Positions 13,401 to 27,000 of a stretch of 64,000 nt of DNA are shown piece by piece. The stretch covers positions 2,666,001 to 2,730,000 of the forward strand of contig NC_134434.1 in NCBI RefSeq assembly GCF_030867145.1. Direction: 5' to 3'. The number at the start of each line of letters is the position of its first letter. Within the stretch, counting starts at the first letter, position 1. The notes beneath the pieces were generated by a model. It had not been told where the DNA came from, did no database searches, and saw nothing but the letters and a program-made list of their open reading frames with translations. Source of the DNA: Opisthocomus hoazin. Lineage: Eukaryota; Chordata; Aves; Opisthocomiformes; Opisthocomidae. The position numbers and the translations under genes were made by a program.

Positions 13401-16400
13401 TTTAAGCACCCTGGTACAAACGGTCACAAGTGACAAATCCACACCGTAGCTTCTGACAAACTACAGTTCCATTAGAGGTAGGGTAGAGGCTTCAGTGCAA
13501 AATATATTTTAAGAAACAAGGACAGAAGTGAAGGCAAAGAGGAAGCAGAAGCAACTTCTGCTTCCTCCATGCCAGCATTCAGAAGAGAGCCTGAATTGCC
13601 AGTCTATGCTTTATCATTTCCAGGGCTAAGGATCTGTCTTGACAAAGTATTCTTCAGGGACATGCAAAACATTGCAGAAACATAAAATTTATCTGTGGAA
13701 TATGTGCACACCAGGTTTTCCTGATATTGCCTCAACAAGACACATTTATCCAGCTGATGTTCATCTCACCAAAATCCAAATACTGTTTGAGGGCAAGGTT
13801 GGGAAAAAACATTTTAAACGCCAAATTTCGCCTTTAAAAGTTTTCATTGTACTTGACTCCATTACAGCTGCCACTTCCTCCTCGCATTTGTTTCTTCCCT
13901 TCCTCTGCAACTGTAGGACACACTCTGAGCATCTGTTTGCCTTCCCCCCAATCCGCCAAAGGATTTGGGAGTTTTCCTTGATTAGTTATGCCCCCAGTAG
14001 TAGTAAAGATTGGAGCACAAGACCTGAACTACACAGGAGCTCAAGAAAAACCTCTTAAGTAAAACCGGCAGATTTTCCAGAGGAACGAGTGAAAGATGCA
14101 CACTTCTGCAGTTTAAAATCCTTTCTGGTATTCTGAAACAAATTCACCTAAACCCGGAATCTAAGCATAGCTCTTCCCAAGCAGGCTATAATCCACTGTT
14201 AACAGCAGAAAGTAAAAGCCATATCAAATGGATAAAATATCCCTTTCATATTTATGCTGAAGAATGTAGATAACAAAAGAACACTCAAAATTTGACTGCA
14301 TGTAAAGATTTATAATGGAAAAACCTACTCAAGCTCAGCAAGAGTTGCACGGTTTAAAATTTTGTGCCAGTTTCTCACAAACCAGAGGGCTGACTTGCTT
14401 AGACCACAAGTTTTCTGCACTAGCAGAGCTGCTATGATTAGTGGAACCTGCTGGCTCATACATAACTCATGAAAAATTCCCCCCTTTCCTCCCAAGGGAA
14501 ACAATTTTGCATAACAGCAGCACTTTTTTTCCCTCCACACGTAAGCCTGTAGATTTTTAGTACAAGCTAGAGCAAGAAGTACGTTGGCTCAACACAGAAA
14601 GCATGAATTCCAGAGACAAATTATTTAAATAAGATGCTTTAGAGACTAACAGCATAATTAGAGTTCAGCTGAACTGGAGGAGAAGAAATTAAAAAAAGCC
14701 TTCTGCTCTCTGCATGAGGTCCAGCTGCAGTGGAGCCGATGCGCAGCTCAGGACAAAATGTGCATGCGCACATGGACGTATGCAAAGCAGCCAATCTCAG
14801 CAGGTACAAACAGAATAAATCTACTCTGTTAAGTATTCTCTTTCTATGTTTTATTTATAAAGGTCAGTAATGTTTTAACATCACATTTATAAATTCATTA
14901 CTCTACAGAGGCTGACAATCTACTTCCTAGACAAAAACAGCTGTCCTAACTTACACCTTATTCCGGTCACCGTCCTGACCCACCCCACGGGATCAAAAAC
15001 CCAACTGATTCGATGAATCTTCAGAAACAGAAACTCAAGTGAGCAATCACTCCTGAAGGGGGGGAAAAAAGCCTCTTTGGCCCTTTGAGACATTTAAGAT
15101 ATGTTTTAAATTGGCTTTTATTTAGCATCTACAGAAAAATACTATTCTTTTAGTAAAGAGAGAAATACAGACTGAGGAAAATTATGAACACAACCATTTA
15201 AAAAGCAAATTTCAGATGCATCTAGTAACTAATCAGGAAGTATTATAGAGTAGCATCTGGGTTTCAGGAATATAATATACATCCTAAAAATAATTATCAT
15301 GAGCAGTGTTAGAGACTGTCAGTTCACTTTTTTGCTCTATTAGAGCTCAACTGCACAACCCGATGTGTTTAGCACATGTCACCATGCAAAAAACACATTC
15401 TTAAGGTTGTTAAACCAATTCTCACTTGAGTTGTCAGATGGTGGCACCAATCATGCATATAAGACATGGGAACAAGTTCAGGCTTCACCACAGACAGTCT
15501 GCTTCACAACCGTTTTTCTATTCCATTTGAACACCTACTCTTATGAGGTGTTACCAGCTGACTTCAAAGTTGAAGGCATGTGCCACTCATGAGCAGTGCT
15601 TTAAATACTCAGCAACAGGGCATGAGCCTTGAACGTGACAAACTAAGTGCAGCTTGAAGCTTGACAGATTGAGATCGACAGTACTGCTGTTCCATCTCAA
15701 AAGACATGGGTATCTGAGAGAAAGGAACAAATTATACAGCATCCCCCACACTGTAGATAATGAAAAAACCCCTAAAACAAATCACAGAAAGTATCCTCCT
15801 ATCCTATTTTCTCTAACAACGCTCAAAGCATCTAAAAACCACATTTTTATTTCCGTGTGTACATTCTAGTCACTGCTGTTTACCCAAATTGGGAGATAAC
15901 ATTAACTGCCACTGCAGGGCCAGCAAAGGAAATGAAAAGAGCGAGAACTGCTGTGGGATACAGCTACAGATAAGAACTTGTGTATCAGACTAGTGCAGTA
16001 TCAGCTCGCTCATCTGCGTAGAAAAGCAGAATGCATGTGTCACTTATTTGCATGTTGAATTTAACAGAATTTTCAGAGAAAACTGGAAACAACGGAGATC
16101 AAAGGCGGCTTTCCTAACAAAACTCTAAATAAAGCAAGTAAAAAATAAAAAAACCATGGAGACCTAGTGCCTCTTGTCACTAGTACCCCAGTGAAATGAA
16201 TTACTACACAAAAGCTCAATTTCTAAGCCTGTAAGACTAGGCATCAGAGGAAGAACAATTGCATTTCCCCAGTCACTTTTCTACCTACACATTACATTCT
16301 CAAGTCACAGCTTCGTCGCTCTGGCTAGCACCTATCCCACCAGCACTGAAAGAAGGGAGTGAGGGCAGGGGGGGAGAAGGGAAACAGGCTTATCCTTCAC

Positions 16401-16797
16401 GACACATCTTGCTAATTAAGACCTCCAGAGGAGCCAGCTCAGACATGAACACATCACACACCTTGTAACACAGAACTAAGCACAGGCGAAGTATTCAGCC
16501 AGAGTTCCGTGCAAGTTATCACCATAGTTATCATGTATGGTTATCATCACTCCAGCTACCCAGAAGTTGGCTCGGACACAGCTACAGAAGATACAGCCCC
16601 ATCTCTTGACTACGCAGGGCAGACACAGCCGTAATCCTCTGGTGCAGAGGGGTGCGACAGACTGCTCGCTGTTCTGGGTACTGCTTTAACAACACACTGC
16701 TGTCAAACCTGGAAAGGACATTCTGCAATTCAACACGACTGACCAGAAGAAACGTGAAGCTACACAGACAGTCACACAGGAAAAACTCAATCAAAAC

Positions 16798-17020
16798 TCA
16801 CAGAATCACAGAATGTTCGGGGTTGGCAGGGCCCTCTGTGGATCACCCAGTCCAACCCCCTGCCGAAGCAGGGTCACCCAGAGCAGGCTGCACAGGACCT
16901 TGTCCAGGCGGGGCTGGAATATCTCCAGAGAAGGAGACTCCACAGCCTCCCTGGGCAGCCTGGGCCAGGGCTCCGTCACCCTCAGAGGGAAGAAGTTCTT
17001 CCTCATGTTCAGACGGAACC
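16798..17020 (-). mobile_element. CR1 LINE 3' fragment (about 220 bp), minus orientation
   Basis: The plus strand begins TCACAGAATCACAGAATG and continues with GGTTGGCAGGGCCCT, a CACCCAGTCCAACCCCCTGC block, a cluster of CCTTGTCCAGGCGGGGCTGG, and a CTTCCTCATGTTCAGACGGA end. This is the reverse complement of a CR1 subfamily 3' end common in birds, distinct from the copy at 4326. It is short, 5'-truncated and lacks most of ORF2. The small open frames across it are artefacts. Confidence 0.93.
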
Positions 17021-19086
17021 CATCTCACCTAGCTCACGTATGCTGCCAAATCCTCTGCTGATGCCCATGATGTGAATGGCTTTAAATGTGCTTTTTTTTC
17101 AACAGGGGGATTCGGGGTGTTTGCTTGGATTTTAAAAAGTTGTTCATTGTTATGGTTCTAGAAGTAGCTTTGATTTTACAAATCTTTCAAGATCTACAGA
17201 AATAAAATAATTAACAATTTAGCAAAGGTTTTAATTCAGAGGTAACCAGCAAGGTAAGTACAGAGATCTAGCATCATCTGTACAATGGTCTTAAAAATTG
17301 GTACAACAGTTCAGTGTCTGCAGTGTCTGCAGCAAGCCTGCAAATGTCCTAATGTTATCTTCCATAGTTCCTCCAGTTCAGATTTACATTGTAAAAATCA
17401 TGTCTGATGAATTACATTCCCTTTTTGCTCAATGTGAGATTATAAGATTTTTGGCTCCAGTACTGTTAGGGGACTAATGTTTATTTTTCTTTCATTTTCA
17501 AAGAAATAGAATCAGTTTTGCCCAGTGTATTTTTTCCTGACATTTAGGCTATAGTTATTGATTTCTGGTATATAGCCACCGGCAACTTTAAAGCACAAGG
17601 GATTTTACCACGAGGTCACATAGTTCACTGCTTACGTTAGGCTGAGCTGTACACAGACAAATTGGATTCTTATCTCCCCTTGCTTAGTTGGATCTTATTG
17701 ATTATAGTGAGAAATCAAAAAAGTCCGAATTTCACTACAAGCAGGATCTCTCCTCCTCCCTCAATTAGCAGGGCTCTGCACAGAAACTGGAAAACTATGA
17801 ATGCCATATTTACGACACTGTCAATCCTTAATACACATGACTAAAAGTCATAATCCCTCTTTTCTTCCCCCAACTGTGATCAAGCTTTTACCATTTTAAT
17901 TGAAAAAAGCCTCTTAAAGTCCATTAACACCTGGAATGTCCCTCAGAACAACAGATTTTATTGAGCTGAAATTCTCAGACATTCCCTCATCATCTAGATA
18001 TCACAAGAGAAACGGCACTAACCAAAGAGGAGAAACAACATTTATGTGTTGCCAGTAAACAAAAACAAAAGCATGTCACATTGGTGGCAGTTTGACACGC
18101 ATGTTGAACGAAGCAGATAAATTATTTAGCAAGACAAAATTTGATTCGCTGATACGTCTATGCTAACACTTCTCAGAAGTCTGTCACACCAGTCATATCA
18201 ACAGCTGGACCTCGCAGAAAAACTGTAACAATAGCACTTCCCCTAAATTGGCAAAAGGCAGCTGGAGCTTCAAATCTGCATAATTTCCCCTGGTTACAAC
18301 AGAATGCAATACATGTTTAGTCAATATAATAAAATTAGCTGAGCCGACAACTAGATTTAATCCATGTCGTTTGACATGCAGCACTCCAGTAGGCTTCACG
18401 TAGCACACAGCTCACAAGAGCTAATTATTCTCCGCTTTCAGTGACAAGTTTAAATAATCATCACAAATACCTACTAAATACAAAAACAAAGATGCCATTT
18501 TTAAGGAGCAATGTGTTTACTCTTTGCTTGCAAAGACTGCTTTACACCTTCAGTCTGGAATAGTCCATATTTATGTCTTCTGCACAGAGACACCTTCAGC
18601 AATGCAATCTCGCTCTAAGCAGGTCCAAGCTCTTCTACAAATACAGAACATGACTTATCTTTTTTGGGCACACACACCTTGTGGAGGTTAGGTAGTTTCT
18701 TCCCACAACCCTTCCCTTTGATGCCTGGAGAAGTTGGCTAATAAAACACATCCCACCTTCAGATTACTATCATACATAAGAGTAACAATATTTGAGAAGT
18801 CCGTACTACAAACATAGGCATTGAATAGTTGGGCAAACCAGAAGAATGCAACCTTTTATAGCAGCATCTCTTTGTAACATAGGTCTCCAACTGCATTTAA
18901 GATAACTGTACTTGTCTTTAGGAGTCCCTGTACCTTTCTGACAGTTTTGCCTTCTTAGACTGCAATATTGATCACATATTGATGACAAGTATCATCTTCA
19001 TTCAAGGCCGCCAGCCAAGGAACGCGACCTAAGCACACCTTTACAAATTAACCATCCCATACAATGGAGTTGCCACTCACAGCTAA

Positions 19087-19265
19087 GTCACAGAGTAACA
19101 TAGGTTGGAAGGGCCTCTGGAAGTCACCCAATCCACCCTCCTGCTCAAAATAAGTCTAATTAGATCAGAGTGCTCAAGGAATTGCCTGAGTATCTCCAAG
19201 GATGGGGATTCCACAGCTTCTCCAGGCAACCTGTTCTGATACTTGACCCATTTCACTATAAAGCA
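19087..19265 (-). mobile_element. Older, diverged CR1 3' fragment, minus orientation
   Basis: Starts CACAGAGTAACATAGGTTGG, then GGAAGGGCCTCTGGAAGTC, a CACCCAATCCACCCTCCTGC block, GGGGATTCCACAGCTTCTCC and GGCAACCTGTTCTGATACTT. These match the CR1 3' consensus in order but with many substitutions, so this is older than the copies at 4326 and 16798. The right boundary is uncertain; similarity fades after about 19265. Confidence 0.88.
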
Positions 19266-22200
19266 CACAGTGCTCACAAATTGCCCAAATCATTAATTCA
19301 GAAAACTGTTTCTCACAGATTAAAATCATCAAGACCACCCCGAGTCCATTCCCTTACAAAAAAATGGGGAAAGATGAAGGGAGAGAAAGTGTAAGAGTGA
19401 AGACAACGTCACCCAAAACAGAGGAAAAGTCTTTGCACTACTCTTCAGCAAGCCATGAACTTCTGTCCTCTAGCACAGACACCACAAAGCAACCAACAGA
19501 GCTGAGGTCAAAGACAAGGGATGAAAAAGAAGAGAAGTGAGGCCATATTCCCCTTGTTTATCATATTCCTCTCTCTATTCAAAACTGTTTCACTGTATCC
19601 ACAGAAAAATTGTTTTCACACAGGAACTGAAAATGCCATCTCAGCATCAACTGTTTGCAAACACTCAATCCTCTTAAAGGCTGACAGAAAGAAAATAAGT
19701 CTGGTGGCAAACAATCACACAAACAGAACCTGCGGTGACTGTCAAGTGTAAGTGCAGAGTAGGAAAAAGAATCCTGACTTTGCTGAATGAAATTGTCAAA
19801 TGATCAAAATGCTATCAAGGAATTCCTTCTTTTATAGGGAAGCTGGTTTGTGTGTCACACAAAAGTGAAAACCCCCAGATTAAAGATGATGGCCCTCTAT
19901 TTAAAACACCACCTGAATAATTTCAGTCATAAAACCAATCTGTAAGTGCCCCTGAATTAATTATGCTAACAACGACTGGGAACAGGAACTTCTGCAGTTC
20001 TTCAGAAGATCGCTTTCCAGCTATGCCCCAACCCTACGACAGAAGGAGAAAGGGGAAGTGGAGCAGTGGTCTATATTAAAAAAACAAAACAAAAAAACAC
20101 CCACAATTCTAGCATTCAAGATATTCGTGAATATGTTTAGTGCTTCTGTATTAACCATGCAGAAATGGTTTATCAGAGCCCCACGGTATTAACTATACAC
20201 TTCAGAGTCGGTGTAGGAGGAATAGAGAAAAATAAATTATGATGAGATGAAAGAAAGAATGATGACGCTTCTTCCCTCCTCTCCCCCCCTGCTCCTGCCA
20301 AACCACCAGCAAGTATTAGCACACTTCAGGTCTGGATACTTGCCAGTTAGCATAAAGGCCAACAAAACCAGAAGCTGCTAGAAATACAATAGTTCTTGGA
20401 GACATAAAACCTGAATAACAAATATAGACAGGGACTGAAGTTAACTACTCCCAACTTCAATAAATACAACGAGTGAAAGGGGAAAAGACTGAAAAAACAT
20501 CATGACAAAAATCAACTATTCAAAGTGAAAAAGAGCAACACAAAATTTCAAGTAGTAATCCCTCAGTTTCCTTACTTTTTTAAATAATGCGGCAGACTAT
20601 CTTCTCATACTCAATAGGATGCCAGTCACCAACAAGTTTTAGTGAAGCAACCACCAGTACATGAAAAGAATGGTGATCTTGAGAGCTGCAGCCCTGTACT
20701 GTCATCAGAAGACACAGAAGGAAGCAGCAGCCCTTCCTTTCTCTGCAAAAGGCCCAACAAGTAGTAGTTAGCGTATTTAAAAGTTTAAAGAAAGCTGTCA
20801 TTCTGCGTCTCCTGAATGGCAATACCACACACTGCTATAGAACCACTAAACAAAAAGGGTAAGGGGATCCTGTGTACTGCCAGGGTTACAAAAATCAGAG
20901 AAACAGCTTTTACCATACAGTGCCCACAAAAGAAAAGGCCAAGCACTTTTCCTCTTCACTCAGCTGTTTTACAATTGCAAGCCAAAGGTCAACTATCTTC
21001 ACTCACTTTTGGAAACCAGCCACAAGATTACTAACAACCAGCTTAATGGCTACAGTTCAAATGCTATTCAATAAAGTCCTGAAGTAATGGCATCATGACA
21101 TCATAGGCAAGTTATCTGCTGAAATCAGAGGGAGTCAGACATTAGATCTTTGCCTTCTCTCCCCACAAAGAGAAACATGAACTTTTAAGGAGTAAGAATT
21201 GAAGTGTTACAGATTTTGTTCTTTCCTTAGTGTGGCCAAGGCATAACATCTCTCTGCAAAACTATCTCTGCCATCATCATATATGCCATCAAACTAACCC
21301 CATTTTCTGGACACGCACCAAGACAGGTGTCTAACAGCTAGATTTAAAGAAGTCTTCACCTCAAGTTAGGTGTGTGCCTCAGCAAGGGCTATCTGAAGAG
21401 CAAAGCATACAGGTACATTCAACAAGTTTATTTCTCTTCCCAATTCATTCGAGGGCAGCAGGATTGACCTGATTTATAAGACAGGTCACAAGGCACATGA
21501 ATGGGATACCCTGAGATTTCTCAGTCATGAGCAAAGTACTAAAACACCAGACCTGGCATGTTTGACAGAAATTAATTTCCAGAACCTGAAACACATCTGA
21601 AGTGAACCAGACTTTCAAAATGACGTGCCACATGCTGGTCTGAGCAAAATGAACTGTAACAATTCTAATAATTGTTAGCTTATTTGTCTGAAATTTGGCA
21701 GCTTTAGACAGTGAACCACACCATGCTGCACAGAACTCAGCTACATGCTGAAGAAGGATATCTGAAACTCTTGGAGTTTCCACTAACTTTAGCAATAATC
21801 TTGAGCAGTTTACCATTTCTATGACCAAGTTTACTCATCTATGAAGTAAATATGTAACATTTGTAAAAGTTTTCAGAATATGAGCTGAAAGGAAATAAAT
21901 ACAGTTTGAAGAACTGTTCATCAACGCTTTGAGGAAGTGTTCAGCCTAGGTTTTGTGTAGAGCCAGAAAATCCCTCTGTATTCTAGGAAAAATACAATGA
22001 TTGATGTAGTGCAACAGCATACGTACCACCATGTTTCTTTTATTGTGACAAGATTTCAGTCTATGGGATGACTCCAGAACATCTTACTATCAGCCCCAGT
22101 GCGCAGCTGTAAGAGTTTCAGTACAGACTAAACTTTCAAAAGTCTAAAAAAAGTTATTTTTCCTTTAACTCTTAGGGAACAAGATATTTTTAAACGAATG

Positions 22201-23862
22201 CAAATTTTACTAGACATTTTTTCATGTACTTCAGCACACTTCCATACCAAACTAAATGAAAATAATTAAGAATACATTTTAAAATAAACTATATTTCATT
22301 ATACTTAATTTTTCCTTCCTGTTCAGCATTTTCTACAAGTTTACTTCAGCTGTGCACTATTTCAAATACACTATAAAGCTGAGGGCAGCTAGTAATAAGC
22401 CAAAATAGAAGAATACAGCTCAGGTTAAGAACAATAAATGCCAGGTTATCACAGAAGACTTCTAAAATTCTGACAGTCTCAAATTTTTAACAACAGCAAA
22501 AGGAAAAATATTATGGTAACTTAAACACTGGAACTGAAGTGTACAGGTCTAACAGGCATTTTTAGGGCAATTATGGGCTGGAGATGTGTAGGATATATAC
22601 AGATGCAATTATTTTAGAAGTTCACAATCTCAAAGGAGGACACATTTTTGCAACCTTTATCTGTTGATGGCCACAAAAATATTACTGCACTGTTAACAAA
22701 GCCATAGTTATGTTATTGGAATATCAGCTATAAAAGACACGCATGAAGTTTAGACGTAGATGTTGTTTTTTCCCAACTTATCTTAAAATAGCTGTTAAAA
22801 TCAAGCCCTTCCCCAGGAAACATTTTGAGCAGATGAGTAATCCCACTGAGGTCTGCAGGACTTGATTTGTCAGCATACACAAAGTTACAGCCTTACATCT
22901 GCAGATAGGCACCTCTCAAAAGGTTCTACTCAAAGCATTTTAGAAAGAAGCAGCTTAAAATACTTCAGTACTAAATACATCACCCTAGGAAGGTAAAGCC
23001 CATCTCCTATGTTTATGGAGAAACACTGACTCTGAATGAAACGCCATCAAAACATTCCGTAATATGGTTCGTATTATTGGAAGCAACTGAGCTCTCAGCT
23101 ATGTTTCACTGAGGCAAAATCATTGAGATTTTTTATATTTTATACCCCCCCCAAAAAAAACCCCAAAATTTTGGGCTTGTTCTGTGTGTCCAGATTTTTA
23201 AATAAAGTTTTGGAAATTCAAATAATTTTCCAATTATTTAAATATAGCTCAGATGAAGCCTAAAAAGCCTTTGATATATTGAAAGAACTAGAGACCAAAA
23301 TTCCTCTAATGCACTCCAACAGTTACTTACATCTGCACAGATCCATTACATATTCAGCCACAAGCTTATCACTCAAGTTCATCAGGACTGAAGATGAGGC
23401 TCAGCACCAATATTTGACAGCCTGCTGCTAAAAGATTATCTACTGAGAAATAATCTAATCACTGTTCTTTGATACCGGAATCCTTGGCAGGAGGCAAAGG
23501 AAAGGAATACCAAATGGATCTTTATTACTTTAAGGGGTTTCCTCTCGCAGAAGGCAATTCAGCGCAGAGATTACCTTGTACTTCTGCTTATTTGCTACAA
23601 CGTCCACAACTAACTTTTCAAATATTTCAGTCTCAGGAGAGAGAAACGAGAGACTTTGGGATGCCTGCTGAACACAGAAACCAAACAGCCTCTCCTGCTC
23701 TTACAGAGGTCCGACGGGGACTGAGGAAATGCTGGGGTACCCCGCTAACAGGAGACGGTGTTCGCTGGGGACGCAGAAGAGGGTCAGGGTCTGTCGGCCA
23801 GGAGGAGACTCCGGAGAGCAGCTGAAATGCCCAGGGCGAAAGTGGGAACCGCCGGGCCCTCA

Positions 23863-24080
<218 letters not shown>

Positions 24081-27000
24081 CTAGGGGGGGAGGGAGGAGG
24101 AGGAAGAGACGGGCCATTAGGGGAAGTGGCACGGATCGATGGCCGGGGCCGCGCCCAGAGCCGCTCCCTCCGCCCGCCGCGCCGCGGCCGCCGCTTCCTC
24201 CCGCCGCCGCTCGCCCAGGCCCGGCGCGCCCGAGTGACACGTCCCGCGGCCAATGGCCGGCCCCGGGAGGCGGCACCGCGACCGGCCCCGCCCCGCAGGC
24301 CCCGGGAGGGCGGGCGCTGCCCTCTCCCGCCCGGCGGCCGGGCCGCCCCTCACGGGAAGCCGCCCGCGGCGACGGGCCCGGGGCAGCGCTCCTCAGCGCG
24401 GGCCGCGGCGCCGAACCCCGCCAGCTCCGGGCCGCGGCGGGGACCGGCGGCTGGGAAGGGGCGAGGCACCCCCTGCCCCTCCGGGGAAGGCCCCGCGGGA
24501 GGCGCGGCGCAGGGCAGCGGGGTTGTTCCCCCGTCCACACAGCGCGGATCAGTTTAAACACAGCAAGTCTTCTGCCAGCCCTCTGTCACCGGACTTCCCT
24601 GGAGTCGGAACGCCTAGCAAAAAGTGTCCTAAAATCGTTGCACGGAGACACAGAAGTTTGGGCTGGCTCTAACGTAAAAGCAACCGTCCTGAAATCCCAG
24701 CGCCTCGAGCAGCAGAGCACGTTAAAAAAATCTTCGTAAGCACAGCGTGAAAATGAGCAAGTTTGCATCTCTTATGCGCCCAAAGGAGAAGTGACATCAA
24801 ACCTGGCAAGGCGTACACAGACACACCGAAACCACTGACCAGGCTTCATCTCACCTTACAACAGGATTTGATGTAACTCCAGCGACATTTGACAGCAGAA
24901 AAATAAGGGATCAGAAAACAGGCACGTCAGATAAGTCTACAGGTCAAAACCCACCGTGAATACCCCTCCCAAGAACCAGCAGAGAGCTTGTACTTGTCAA
25001 CGACAGCTGAAGACAGGAGGGATCTGGCAAACCCCAGCGAGCCCACGCGCCTGCTGACTGGGTCTCTGTGCTGGTGGCCCAGAAGGAGCCCCGCTACGTG
25101 CACAGGCAGCAGATGGCAATAGTACTTTCTGATTTTGGAGAAAAACCTGCCTTACATAAATGCAGTTCAGCAATTAACATGCTTGTATTCCACACGTCCC
25201 ATGTTCACTTCAGCTCCCCATAAAGGATAACGAAGCTCGAGGCAAACACCGGAACTGAGATTTCTATCACAGGCAACTGGCAGAATGAGAAGCCTTATCT
25301 ACAGGATTTACCTTGATCAAAAAAAGACCAGCTTAGTGAAGTCCCCACGTGAACAGGGCTCGGGGTTTTCTTTGGTACTCCCATGCAGCATTACTGAAAT
25401 GTCAGTAAGACTGACAACGCTGTCAACAGCCACGCGGACCGCGGCCGAACAGCCTGCCTCTGCTACCGCAGCTGCTGGAAATACACATACTGGAGCCAAG
25501 CTTTGACCAACACACATAACTAAAACCAAGAAGTGTATCATCTTAGCTACATTTTGATGATTCTAAAATACTAAATTTTAGTTTCAATGCCGACAAAAAA
25601 GCATCCGTCTTTCTGATGTCAGTCTTCCACACCCTACTAGCATACTCATACAAACCGCAACAACCTTCCTTCGCCAGGAACATTTTCCCCTTGTCAGCCT
25701 CTATTGTGTTCAGTTCAGCATCTCCTCCTCTTTCTAACCTGGACTCTTTGTTTTTTAACTGATGGTATTTATAATATTCCACTGTCATAGCAGTATGAAG
25801 GAGCAATACATTCATATTGTGTATGAAGCAATGGAAAATACACACAGTTGTTCAAGCATACTGTCTACATGTCCTGTACGTTTCATGGTAAACAGCACCA
25901 GTTTCTGTTCCTTCTTAAAGCATAAATACTGCTGGCAGCAATGTTTCCATGTTTCAAACAGCACAATGCTACATTTGAAGATGTGTATCATTATATGGGC
26001 ACGCAAACACCATGAGCTAAGGGAACACTGCCTGAAAACCCTAAGTTCCAAACCAAGAACACAAGAGCAAGTTGCCCAACTTAAAGAATACGTTATAGGC
26101 TCAAGACACATTTAAAGAAAGAAATTACTACCAACTGGTAAATGTTCCTTTCTTTGGGGTACACAAATATTGCTACCTAGCACTGCATTAGCATCTAAGA
26201 TTTTTTTTTTTTTAACCAAAGGAGTTAATGCACAACTTTCTTAGAGAAACTGATGCAGCATTTCCAAGAACTACACTGGCATTTCCCTGAGCTTAGCAAT
26301 AGTACAACATCGGGAAATTTTCCAGCATGATTCAAGATGAAAGAGACTCATCATGAAATTTTCTTTAGATACGCGTTCATACCACTACCACCATCACATC
26401 TATTGTCAGCACCAGAAGAGTGATGTTTCTAGGTAACGACGCTAACAACAGCTGCACTGTAGAACAAAACTTGAACCATCATGACTTCAGGTAAAAGTGG
26501 AGCTGAAGTTTAGACATGAAAATTACACGTAAATTAGGGAAACCCTTTTAAAAATATTAAGCCAAGATACTCACACAGCAAATGTCAGAAAAGGTAAACT
26601 CAGAACATCAATTCCCTTAAAATCCCTTAAAAAGCATTCGCTGTTCACTAATCTTACTAAACAAGTGCATACAGTCAGCCACATAATTACTAAAATACAA
26701 ACAAACCCACTGCACAACAAGGGAAAAATACGCTTACTGGGGAAGTGGCTTTTGCTAGGTCTCTGCCTACCGAGAGCACAGCAGCAGGTATCTGCTTTAG
26801 GCAGACAGCACTGAAACAGGACACTGCAAATACGATAGAGTACCCCAGCTCCACAGACTGCAAATGGAGTAAAACACATATGAATGAATAACTGCCAAAA
26901 TACGAATACAAATTACAAGAATTATCAGGTGCTCTTACTAGAGAAATGACTAAGATTTCTAAGAATATCAACATGTTTTTCACCTCTCACCTTACTGTGA

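Noticed and set aside
16652..17061. 126- and 82-codon frames
   Set aside because: They overlap the CR1 copy at 16798-17020 in the antisense direction.
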